NCBI RefSeq assembly: GCF_000026145.1
Contig: NC_009445.1
Span: 7,067,001 to 7,131,000, forward strand
Direction: 5' to 3'
DNA length: 64,000 bases
Source of the DNA: Bradyrhizobium sp. ORS 278
Lineage (GTDB): Bacteria > Pseudomonadota > Alphaproteobacteria > Rhizobiales > Xanthobacteraceae
Shown here: positions 8,610 to 16,132 of the stretch, one piece after another
Numbering within the stretch: the first letter of the stretch is position 1
Layout: each line of letters opens with the position of its first letter
Made by a program: the position numbers and the translations under genes
The notes under the pieces: model-generated
The model's input: only the letters and a program-made list of their open reading frames with translations
Told to the model about the DNA's origin: nothing
Databases searched by the model: none

Positions 8610-10053
8610 TCTCCAGAACTCCTCTCGGGGCCGGCGCGGCGGCCACGCCAAGCTGTTGCAAGGCGTGGGCCACACGCAATGCGACATGTTCACACCAGGG
8701 CGCGGCGATGATCTGCACGCCGATGGGCATCGGCGCGAGCGGAATCGGCACGGCGACGACGGGAAGTCCGATGAACGAGATCGGCTGGGTATGGATGCCG
8801 ATATTGGCGCGCACCGGTAGCTCGACGCCATCCAGCACGAAGGTTGCCTGCCCCAGTTTCGGCGCGACGCATGGCGTCGCGGGCGCGATCAGCACGTCGA
8901 CCGATCTGAACAGCTCCAGCACCTTCGCCCGATACCAGCGGCGGAATTTCTGCGCGCGGTCGACCATCGGCGCCGGGATCATCGCGCCGGCGATCAAACG
9001 ATCGCGCACCGCGGGATCGAAATCATCGGGACGCGTGCGCAGCCGGTCGAGATGCAGCGATGCACCTTCGGTCGTGCTGATGACGTAGGCCGCAGCGCGG
9101 GCGCGCGCCGCTTCGGGCACCTCGATGACCTGCGTCACCTTCAGAGCGGCGACAACGCGACTGACGGCTTCGGCCGCTTCGGGAAACAGGTTCTTCTGAA
9201 AGTGACCGCCGGCGATCGCGATGCGCAGACCGTCGAGCCCCTGCGAGAGCTGGCCAGACACCGGCTCCGGAGCACGCGAGGTGCAAGCGGCATCGTCGGA
9301 ATCCGGCCCCTGCATCACGTCATAGGCAAGCGCGAGATCCTCGACCGAGCGGGCGAACGGACCGAGATGATCGAGGCTCATCACGAACGGAAACGAGCGC
9401 GCGCGCGACAGCCGACCATAGGTCGGCTTCAGACCGAAGATGCCGCAGAACGACGAGGGCACGCGGATCGAGCCATTGGTGTCGGAGCCGAGCGCGATCG
9501 GCACCAGGCCGCCGCCGACGGCGCTGCCCGAGCCGCCCGACGAGCCGCCGCTCATCCGGGTCGGATCATGCGGATTGCGCGACGGGCCATCATGGATGTT
9601 CTCGCCGGTGAAGTCATAGGCGTATTCGCCCATGTTGAGCGCGCCAACGAGAACGGCGCCCGCGGCTTCCATTCGCTCGATCAGCGTCGAGTCGCGCGGC
9701 GCGGGTGCGCGATCACGATTGATCTTGGAGCCGGCGCGGGTCGGCAGATCAGCGACGTCGAACAGGTTCTTTACCGCGAACGGCACCCCGGCGAGCGGCC
9801 CGACAGGTTTTCCGGCCGCGATATCGGCATCGACGGCGCGTGCCTTCGCCCGCGCCCGCTCGGCGGTGATGTCGGTAAAGGAATTGAGCACACCATCGCG
9901 GGCCGCGATCCGCGCCAGCGCGGCGTCGGTGGCCTCGACAGCGGTGAGCTTGCGGGCGGCGACCGCGGCGGCAATGGCGCCTGCGGTCATCTCGGAAGAA
10001 TCAAGCGGTGAAGACACTGGCAGGCTCGGCTTCGTCAGGCAGGGAGAATTCAT
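8590..10053 (-). CDS. atzE: AtzE-type amidohydrolase (1-carboxybiuret hydrolase catalytic subunit)
   Basis: 487-residue amidase-signature enzyme related to GatA. The triad is Lys95 (FAVKNLF), Ser171 in SGGSSGG and Ser195 in GSDTNGS, again with 24-residue spacing. In known systems AtzE works as a complex with the small subunit AtzG and converts 1-carboxybiuret to 1,3-dicarboxyurea. The preceding atzG overlaps its 5' end. Starts at GTG 10017 and ATG 9990 are also possible because family members vary at the N-terminus. The true substrate could be another N-carboxylated or ureido compound, since no cyanuric acid hydrolase is encoded nearby. Confidence 0.85.
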   Translation of the reverse strand: MNSPCLTKPSLPVSSPLDSSEMTAGAIAAAVAARKLTAVEATDAALARIAARDGVLNSFTDITAERARAKARAVDADIAAGKPVGPLAGVPFAVKNLFDVADLPTRAGSKINRDRAPAPRDSTLIERMEAAGAVLVGALNMGEYAYDFTGENIHDGPSRNPHDPTRMSGGSSGGSGSAVGGGLVPIALGSDTNGSIRVPSSFCGIFGLKPTYGRLSRARSFPFVMSLDHLGPFARSVEDLALAYDVMQGPDSDDAACTSRAPEPVSGQLSQGLDGLRIAIAGGHFQKNLFPEAAEAVSRVVAALKVTQVIEVPEAARARAAAYVISTTEGASLHLDRLRTRPDDFDPAVRDRLIAGAMIPAPMVDRAQKFRRWYRAKVLELFRSVDVLIAPATPCVAPKLGQATFVLDGVELPVRANIGIHTQPISFIGLPVVAVPIPLAPMPIGVQIIAAPWCEHVALRVAHALQQLGVAAAPAPRGVLENGSRSA

Positions 10054-10192
10054 CGACCAGCTTCGCCATTTTCAGCGAGACCTCGAGATTGGCGCGGATC
10101 GCCGGCCGCCATGCGTCATTGATCGGCAAGCCCAAGGCGCGCCCGACCACGTCGATATAATCGTCCCAAGATTTGTCCGATGGCTCAGCCAT
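10001..10192 (-). CDS. atzG: AtzG-like small subunit (DUF4089)
   Basis: 63 residues: an all-helical GatC-like protein ending in the family signature LPDEAEPASVF. The middle reads WRPAIRANLEVSLKMAKLVDEF, the helix that in AtzG packs on AtzE. A strong ribosome binding site (GAGGGGGAG) precedes the ATG, and the gene starts 13 bases after the ABC ATPase stop. Its 3' end overlaps atzE. Its presence directly before atzE is the main reason for calling the pair AtzEG rather than a generic amidase. Confidence 0.85.
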   Translation of the reverse strand: MAEPSDKSWDDYIDVVGRALGLPINDAWRPAIRANLEVSLKMAKLVDEFSLPDEAEPASVFTA

Positions 10193-10205
10193 GCAGCTCT
10201 CCCCC

Positions 10206-12032
10206 TCAATGCGCCGGCAGCGGCGGATGCGGAATCGCGGTCAGCAGCTCGCGCGTATAGGCGTCCTGTGGATCACCTAGCACACGTTCGGACGTGCCTT
10301 CCTCGACGATTCGGCCCGACCGCATCACGATCACACGATCGCACAACAGCCGCACCACGTTCAAATCATGGGAGACGAACAGATAGCTCATCCCTAACTG
10401 CTGCTTGAGATCCTGCAGCAGGTTGAGCACGACCGCCTGCACCGAGACGTCGAGCGCCGCGGTCGGCTCGTCGAGGATGACGAGCTTCGGGTGCAACGCA
10501 ATCGCCCGCGCGATGCCGACGCGCGCTTTCTGTCCGCCCGACAATTGGTGCGGAAAACGGTCGAGGAGGTTCAGCGGCAGGCCGACCATGGTGGCGAGTT
10601 CCTCGCAGCGCGCACGCAGCGCATCGCGGCCTTTGATGTCGCCGAGCTGCAGGATCGGATCGGCGATGGCGCGGGCCGCCGTGAAGCGCGGATTGAGGCT
10701 GTCGGTCGGATCCTGAAACACCATCTGGATGCGGCTGCGCTGCGGCAGCCGCGCGAAGGCCTGCGGCAGGATGTTGCCGATCTCCTCGCCGTCGAAGCTG
10801 ATGCGGCCCGAGGTCTGATCGAGCAACCGCATCACCATCATCGACGTCGTCGACTTGCCGCAGCCGGACTCGCCGACCAGCCCGACGCTCTCGCCATGAC
10901 CGACGGTGAAGCTGATGCCGTCGACGGCACGGAACACCTCGGGCTCGACCGCCGGCTTGCGCCCGAACAGTTTCGACAAGGTCGCGGAGGCGCCCTGGCG
11001 GGGATATTCCTTGACCAGCTTGTCGACGAGGAGAAGCGGCTTGCTTTTACTCGTACTATGCTCGCGTTCTCCGCTCCGCTCGCCCTCCCCGCTCCGCTCG
11101 TCACCCCCGGGCTTGACTCGGGGGTCCATCTCCTTGAGCGACTCTTGCGACGTGGGATGGATCGCCGGGTCAAGCCCGGCGATGACGGGCTGTGGTGTGG
11201 GCGACGCCTCATCCTCCGGCAGGAGATCGCGCAGAGACACACCGAGCCGCGGCGTCGCGCGCATCAGCTTGCGTGTGTACGGATGCTGCGGATTGGCGAA
11301 AATATCGGTGGCCTTGGCGGTCTCGACCACGCGGCCCTTCTCCATCACGACGACGCGGTCGCAATAGGCTGCCGCGAGGCCGAGATCATGCGTGATCAGG
11401 ATCGTCGACATGCCCCGGCTCTTGGTGAGCTCCACGACGAGATCCATCACCGCCTTCTGCGTGGTTACGTCGAGGCCGGTGGTCGGCTCGTCGGCGATCA
11501 GGAGTTGCGGATTGCAGGCCAGCGCCAGCGCGATCACGACGCGCTGGCACATGCCGCCGGACAATTCGAACGGATAGGCGTGATAGCGCTCGCGCGGGCG
11601 GGTGATCTTGACCTGCTCGAGGGCGGCGATGGCCTTCTCGGCGCGATCGCTCGCGGCCGCCTGGGCGTGCTGCTTCAGCACATCCTCGATCTGCTGGCCG
11701 ACTTTCCGGATCGGGTTGAGCGCGGCGCGCGGGTTCTGGAAGATCATGGAAATCTCCCGCCCGCGCAGGTCGCGCATCTCGGTCTCCGCGGCCGCCTTGA
11801 CGTCGACGCCGGAGAACATCACCGAGCCCTCGGCGATGCGCCCGGCGCGGTCGAGAATGCGCATCACGGCGTAGGACGTCACCGACTTGCCCGAGCCGGA
11901 CTCGCCGACGATCGCGAGTGTCTCGCCCTTGGCGACGGAGATGTCGACATGCTGCACCGCCTTGACGATGCCGCGGCGAGTGGAGAATTCGACGGTGAGA
12001 TCGCGAACGTCGAGCAGCGGCTGCGCGGTCAT
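10206..12032 (-). CDS. peptide/nickel-type ABC transporter, fused double ATPase
   Basis: 608 residues containing two complete OppD/OppF-type ATPases in one chain. The first has Walker A GESGSGKS (about 43-50), signature LSGGMCQR and Walker B LLIADEPTT. The second has GESGCGKS, LSGGQKAR and LVILDEPTA, and both have the C-terminal peptide-type tail (HPYTRKLMRA, DAYTRELLTA). It energizes uptake through the two permeases encoded upstream. The linker between the halves (about residues 281-312) is not ABC sequence: it is a translated copy of an intergenic palindromic repeat (see 11100-11188). Confidence 0.93.
   Translation of the reverse strand: MTAQPLLDVRDLTVEFSTRRGIVKAVQHVDISVAKGETLAIVGESGSGKSVTSYAVMRILDRAGRIAEGSVMFSGVDVKAAAETEMRDLRGREISMIFQNPRAALNPIRKVGQQIEDVLKQHAQAAASDRAEKAIAALEQVKITRPRERYHAYPFELSGGMCQRVVIALALACNPQLLIADEPTTGLDVTTQKAVMDLVVELTKSRGMSTILITHDLGLAAAYCDRVVVMEKGRVVETAKATDIFANPQHPYTRKLMRATPRLGVSLRDLLPEDEASPTPQPVIAGLDPAIHPTSQESLKEMDPRVKPGGDERSGEGERSGEREHSTSKSKPLLLVDKLVKEYPRQGASATLSKLFGRKPAVEPEVFRAVDGISFTVGHGESVGLVGESGCGKSTTSMMVMRLLDQTSGRISFDGEEIGNILPQAFARLPQRSRIQMVFQDPTDSLNPRFTAARAIADPILQLGDIKGRDALRARCEELATMVGLPLNLLDRFPHQLSGGQKARVGIARAIALHPKLVILDEPTAALDVSVQAVVLNLLQDLKQQLGMSYLFVSHDLNVVRLLCDRVIVMRSGRIVEEGTSERVLGDPQDAYTRELLTAIPHPPLPAH
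11100..11188. repeat. palindromic repeat located in frame inside the ABC ATPase gene
   Basis: Two stem-loops, CCCCCGGGCTTGACTCGGGGG and CGCCGGGTCAAGCCCGGCG, separated by a spacer, form one repeat unit. The same unit type occurs between genes at 12053-12183 and 35595-35679. Here it is translated on the minus strand as the linker VIAGLDPAIHP ... MDPRVKPGGD, keeping the frame of the fused ATPase open. Confidence 0.8.
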
Positions 12033-12052
12033 GATGCTCTCCCGTATTGGCG

Positions 12053-12183
12053 TCCGTCATGCGCGGGCTTGACCCGCCTGCGGGGCAGAAGCCCCTTCGG
12101 CGCGGCGAAGGCCTGCGCATCCATCAAAACCAACAAGTTCGTCGTCGGTCGATGGATTGCCGGGTCGAGCCCGGCAATGACGG
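12053..12183. repeat. palindromic intergenic repeat
   Basis: Unit with arms CGCGGGCTTGACCCGC and TTGCCGGGTCGAGCCCGGCAA, ending AATGACGG, filling the gap between the double ATPase and the permease. It is the same family as the copy inside the ATPase gene. It may act as an mRNA stabilizer or attenuator between transporter genes. No gene lies here. Confidence 0.7.
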
Positions 12184-12209
12184 AGTTTTGGTGTGGTCCG
12201 CTCATCGCC

Positions 12210-13109
12210 TCACGTCCTGCGCTGCGGGTCGACGATGTCACGCAGACCGTCGCCGAGCAGGTTGAAGCAGAACACGGCGATCATCAGCGCCAGGCCGGGG
12301 AACAGCGCGATCCACCATTCCCCCGACACCATGAAGGACGCGCCTTCGGCGACCATGATGCCCCATTCCGCCGTGGGCGGCCGCACGCCGAGGCCGATGA
12401 AGGACAGGCCCGCTGCGTTGAGGATCGCGTAGCCCATGGTGAGCGACATCTGCACGATCATGATCGGCATGATGTTGGGCAGGATGTGGCCGAGCAAGAT
12501 GCGCATCTCGCTGTTGCCCGACAGCCGTGCCGCCTGCACGAAGCCGGCATTGCGGCGGACATTGGCTTCCGCGCGCGCGACGCGCGCATATAGTGGGAAG
12601 TTCACGATCGCGGTGGCGATGATGATGTTCTGCACGGTGTTGCCGAGCGCGGCGACGATGCCCATCGCCAGCACGAACAGCGGGAACGCCATGATGGTGT
12701 CGGCGACGCGTCCGACGATGCGGTCGGTCCAGCCGCCGAAGAACCCGGCTGCGACTCCGGCGAGGCCGCCCATGAAAAACACCAGCGCGACCGAGGCCAC
12801 CGCGATGAAGGTGTCGAGCCGGGTCGCGACCACGACGCGGCTGAAGATGTCACGGCCGAGCTGATCGGTGCCGAACCAGTGCGCCGCCGATGGCGGCTTC
12901 AATGCGGATGCCGTATCGCTGGCCAACGGGTCATAAGGCACGATCCACGGCCCGAGGACCGCCGCGAACAAGATGACCACCAGCAGCCCGAAGGCGAAGC
13001 CGGTGACTTTGTTTTCGGCGAGCACGTAGCGCGTGTGCCCGATCAGGGCCACGATGCTGGACGTGCGGGCGGATGCGGCAGGTTCAATGGTCGGCGCGAC
13101 AGTGCTCAT
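12210..13109 (-). CDS. peptide/nickel-type ABC transporter permease (DppC/OppC type)
   Basis: 299 residues, about six transmembrane helices. The N-terminal OppC-type segment (VPYDPLAS, then HWFGTDQLGRDIFSR) is followed by the binding-protein-dependent transport fold with the EAA-like loop AARLSGNSEMRILLGHILPN. It overlaps the preceding permease by four bases (ATGA), so the two are co-translated. It pairs with that protein as a heterodimeric channel for the solute bound by the 14316 binding protein. Confidence 0.93.
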   Translation of the reverse strand: MSTVAPTIEPAASARTSSIVALIGHTRYVLAENKVTGFAFGLLVVILFAAVLGPWIVPYDPLASDTASALKPPSAAHWFGTDQLGRDIFSRVVVATRLDTFIAVASVALVFFMGGLAGVAAGFFGGWTDRIVGRVADTIMAFPLFVLAMGIVAALGNTVQNIIIATAIVNFPLYARVARAEANVRRNAGFVQAARLSGNSEMRILLGHILPNIMPIMIVQMSLTMGYAILNAAGLSFIGLGVRPPTAEWGIMVAEGASFMVSGEWWIALFPGLALMIAVFCFNLLGDGLRDIVDPQRRT

Positions 13110-14119
13110 CCTTCCAACCTCACACGCGGGTCGATGACGCCATAGAGAATGTCGATGACGAGGTTGAGGACGACGTACATGACCGCCATGGTCAGCACGA
13201 AGCCCTGCACCGGCGCAAAGTCGGAGGCGATCAGCGCCTCGACTGCATAGGAGCCGATGCCAGGCCAGGCGAACACCTTTTCCACCAGCACATTGGCGCC
13301 GAGCAGGAAGGAGAACACCATGGACAGGGTCGTGATCACCGGCAGCATCGCGTTGCGGAAGGCGTAGGTGACGGTGACCGTCGAGGGCGACAGGCCGGAC
13401 GCGCGCGCGGTGCGGACGAACTCCGACGACAGCACCGACAGCATCGACGCCCGTGTCATGCGCGCGACCGGCGCCAGCGAGAAGATCGCGAGCGTCGCCG
13501 CGGGCAGAATCAGCTGGCTCAGCGCCGAGCGGAACGCCTCGCCGTCACCAGCGATCAGCGTATCGATCAGATAGAACCCGGTCACGCTGTTCGGCGCGCT
13601 GTAGAACACGTCGAGCCGGCCGAGCGGCGCTGGCGACCAGCCGAGGCGGAAATAGAACACATAGACCAGCACGAGCCCGGTGAAGAACACCGGCAGCGAA
13701 ACACCGGCCGTCGTGACGACGCGACAGGTGTGGTCGATCCATGACCCCGGCCGCGTCGCCGCGAGCACGCCGAGCGGCAGCGCAATTGCAACCGAGACCA
13801 GAAGGCCAAGCAGTGTCAGTTCGGCCGAGGCCGGCAGGCGGTTGCGAATTTCGGTGGCGACAGGTTGGCCGGTCGTCAGCGAGCTGCCGAGATCCCCATG
13901 GGCGAGATCGACGGTGTAGCGGAAGAACTGCTCGACCAGCGGCTTGTCGAAGCCGAGCTTCTTGCGGATCTGCTCGACGGCTTCCTTAGTGGCGGCGGGG
14001 CCGGCGAAATAGGCGGCGGGATCGCCGGGCAGCGCGCGCGTGAGCAGGAAGGTGACGATCACGACGCCGATCAGCGACGGAATGGCGAAGGCGAGGCGCT
14101 TTGCGACGAGGCTCAGCAT
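13106..14119 (-). CDS. peptide/nickel-type ABC transporter permease (DppB/OppB type)
   Basis: 337 residues. The N-terminus LAFAIPSLIGVVIVTFLLTRALPGDP is characteristic of DppB. It is followed by the FRYTVDLAHGDLGSSLTTGQPV extracytoplasmic region, several membrane helices and the EAA-like motif RTARASGLSPSTVTVTYAFRNA. It lies between the binding-protein gene and the DppC-type gene in a minus-strand run and overlaps the latter by four bases. Confidence 0.93.
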   Translation of the reverse strand: MLSLVAKRLAFAIPSLIGVVIVTFLLTRALPGDPAAYFAGPAATKEAVEQIRKKLGFDKPLVEQFFRYTVDLAHGDLGSSLTTGQPVATEIRNRLPASAELTLLGLLVSVAIALPLGVLAATRPGSWIDHTCRVVTTAGVSLPVFFTGLVLVYVFYFRLGWSPAPLGRLDVFYSAPNSVTGFYLIDTLIAGDGEAFRSALSQLILPAATLAIFSLAPVARMTRASMLSVLSSEFVRTARASGLSPSTVTVTYAFRNAMLPVITTLSMVFSFLLGANVLVEKVFAWPGIGSYAVEALIASDFAPVQGFVLTMAVMYVVLNLVIDILYGVIDPRVRLEG

Positions 14120-14170
14120 GGGCGGGGCCTCGCTGAAATGGGTACCGTTCGCGCTGCAAAGAGCAGACGG

Positions 14171-14272
14171 CTCCCTCCCCCCTTGTGGGGGAGGGTTGGA
14201 GAGAGGAGTGAGCCGAGAAGGTGGTGCCTGTGGCTACCCCCCTCCCTGCCCCTCCCCCACAAGGGTGGAGGG
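14171..14272. repeat. C/G-tract palindromic intergenic repeat
   Basis: Left unit CTCCCTCC-CCCTTGTGGGGGAGGG (14171-14195) and right unit CCCCTCCCCCACAAGGGTGGAGGG (14250-14272) are mutually complementary and each is self-palindromic. They sit in the 196-base gap between the binding-protein and DppB genes. Such structures between a binding-protein gene and its permease often limit read-through, giving excess binding protein; that role is inferred. Confidence 0.6.
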
Positions 14273-14315
14273 AATGAAAGAGATCGGGCCGCCTCACTCA
14301 CCCCAGCCACGCCGC

Positions 14316-15941
14316 TCACCCCTTCACCAGCGCGCGATAGTCGAGGCGGCGGTGGAACCAGTACTGATAGCCGGAGATGTTCTTCTGCATCGCGACGTTG
14401 ACGAACGGCTGATACAGCGGAATGCGCGGCACGTCGGCGAAGGCGAGGTCGACGAAGCCCTTGACGTCGGCATCGTAGGCCGCCTTGTCGCCCGTCGAGG
14501 CAGCATCGCGGGCGCCGTTGATGAGCTTGTCCATCTCCGGCGACTTGTAGCTCATCGTGTTGAACACGGAATTGTTGCCGTGATAGCACCAGTAGAAGAA
14601 GTATTCGGGGTAATCGAGCCAGCCTGAGAAGATGTTGGTGAAGAGCGGCATCTCCTTCTTGTTCAGCTCGGTGCGCCAGTTGGCGCCGGGCACCTTGTTG
14701 ATCGTGGTCTTGATCCCGAGCTGCGCGAGGCTCTCCTGCACCAGCACGCAGAGCGGCTCGTTGACCTGCGCGAAGTTCAGATCGAACGAGATCGTCGTCT
14801 CGAACCCGTTGGCGTAGCCGGCCTCGGCCAGCAGCGCCTTCGCCTTCTCCATGTCGGTGACATACTTCGTCGGCTGCGGCCAGGCCACCTCGGTCGCCTT
14901 GTCGGCCGGTGCCCCGAACATCGGATTGGCGAGGCCGAACATTACGGCGTCGATGATCTTCTGATAGGGCATGGCATAGGCGAGCGCCTGGCGCACCTTG
15001 GGATTATCGAATGGCGGCTTGGTCACGTTCATGCCGATGTACTGGATGCCGTTCGAGATCGGCAGCGAAATCACGGTGTGCTTGCCGTTCGACTTCATCT
15101 CCTGGAAGTCCTTGTTCGGCAGCTCATAAGAAATGTCGGCATCGCCGCGCTCCAGCAGCGCGCGGCGGTTGCCGGCCTGCGGCACCATGCGCCAGATCAC
15201 GCGCCTGATCTTCGGCAGCGGCCCGCACACCCAGTCGTCGTTGCGTTCCATGACGACCTCGGTGCCGGCGGTCCACTTCGTCACCTTGTAGGCACCGGAG
15301 CCTGCCGTCTGCTGCTTGGTGTATTCGAGACCCCACGGATCCTTGTCGGTGGCGTTCTTCTTTACCAGCTCGGAATTGACCACACAGGGCACGATGACGG
15401 CGAGATCCGGAATCGTCAGACGGTCCTTCTTCAGAAAGTCGACGCGCACGGTGTAGTCGTCGACGATGACGAACTGCTCCGGCTTAGTCAGCGAGCCCGC
15501 GCTCATCTGAAAGGTCGGGAAGCCACCGACGCTGACCGCGCGGTCGAGCGACCATTTGACGTCCTTGGCGGTGACCGGCGTGCCATCGTGGAATTTGGCG
15601 TTCTTGCGCAGCTTGAAGGTCGCCGACATGTCGCCGATTGTCATGTCCTCGGCAAGCTCGGGCTTGAACTTGTCGCGGTCGTAATACGGGATGCCGCCGG
15701 GGCCACTCTTCATCTCGTGGCTGATCAGACGGTCGTAGCAATTCCACGACACCTCATAGCCCGGCACGTTGGTGCCGACGCCATGGATGTCGAGATTGTT
15801 GGGGCCGCCCTCGGACACGATGAGCAGCGTCTCGGACCGCGCGTCGGCCTTGGCGGAGGACATCACCGCCGGCGCCATCGGCAGCGCGGCGCCTGCCGCC
15901 AAACCGGACACGGACTTCAGAAAATCGCGACGCTTCATCAA
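14316..15941 (-). CDS. ABC transporter substrate-binding protein, family 5
   Basis: 541 residues, periplasmic. A twin-arginine signal (MKRRDFLKS, then an Ala-rich stretch to about residue 32) indicates Tat export, as is common for this family in rhizobia. The family 5 core is visible (LAEDMTIGDMSATFKLRKNA, FHDGTPVTAKDVKWSLDRAV, and NVTKPPFDNPKVRQALAYA). It is the first gene of the transporter/atzGEH/gntR run and is preceded by a sigma-54 promoter. Family 5 proteins bind peptides, opines, nickel chelates and other compounds; here a ureide or biuret-like nitrogen source is inferred from the enzymes. Confidence 0.93.
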   Translation of the reverse strand: MMKRRDFLKSVSGLAAGAALPMAPAVMSSAKADARSETLLIVSEGGPNNLDIHGVGTNVPGYEVSWNCYDRLISHEMKSGPGGIPYYDRDKFKPELAEDMTIGDMSATFKLRKNAKFHDGTPVTAKDVKWSLDRAVSVGGFPTFQMSAGSLTKPEQFVIVDDYTVRVDFLKKDRLTIPDLAVIVPCVVNSELVKKNATDKDPWGLEYTKQQTAGSGAYKVTKWTAGTEVVMERNDDWVCGPLPKIRRVIWRMVPQAGNRRALLERGDADISYELPNKDFQEMKSNGKHTVISLPISNGIQYIGMNVTKPPFDNPKVRQALAYAMPYQKIIDAVMFGLANPMFGAPADKATEVAWPQPTKYVTDMEKAKALLAEAGYANGFETTISFDLNFAQVNEPLCVLVQESLAQLGIKTTINKVPGANWRTELNKKEMPLFTNIFSGWLDYPEYFFYWCYHGNNSVFNTMSYKSPEMDKLINGARDAASTGDKAAYDADVKGFVDLAFADVPRIPLYQPFVNVAMQKNISGYQYWFHRRLDYRALVKG

Positions 15942-15978
15942 GTGCTCCCACGGACTACGACCGGCGAGAGCAGAGATC

Positions 15979-15993
15979 GCAATCTTCGTGCCA
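15979..15993 (-). promoter_or_regulatory. sigma-54 (RpoN) promoter of the transporter/atzGEH operon
   Basis: On the minus strand the sequence is TGGCACGAAGATTGC, a full match to TGGCACG-N4-TTGC with GG and GC ten bases apart. The predicted start of transcription is near 15967, about 26 bases before the ATG at 15941. Its match to the promoter of atzF at the other end of the block suggests a common nitrogen-limitation control. Confidence 0.85.
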
Positions 15994-16064
15994 AGCGCAG
16001 CAGCGAACCAAGTCTTTGATTAAATTTGGCTTTGCTTAGGAAGAGGCAATCGCTCCTCCGTCTC

Positions 16065-16076
16065 ATTGCATACAAA
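16065..16076. promoter_or_regulatory. candidate GntR/FCD operator
   Basis: ATTGCATACAAA matches 10 of 12 positions of the FCD-type palindrome ATTGTATACAAT. It lies about 75-85 bases upstream of the sigma-54 promoter at 15979-15993, in the surrounding AT-rich stretch. A similar site is at 3861. Binding by the co-encoded GntR protein is inferred. Confidence 0.3.
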
Positions 16077-16132
16077 TAACGAAATTTGATTGCGTTTTAG
16101 GCAGAGCTCGACTGCTGCCCGTGGGACCGGCA

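Noticed and set aside
10491..12593. Plus-strand open frame of 700 codons
   Set aside because: Antisense to the double ABC ATPase and the DppC-type permease, with no recognizable domain and shadow-type composition.
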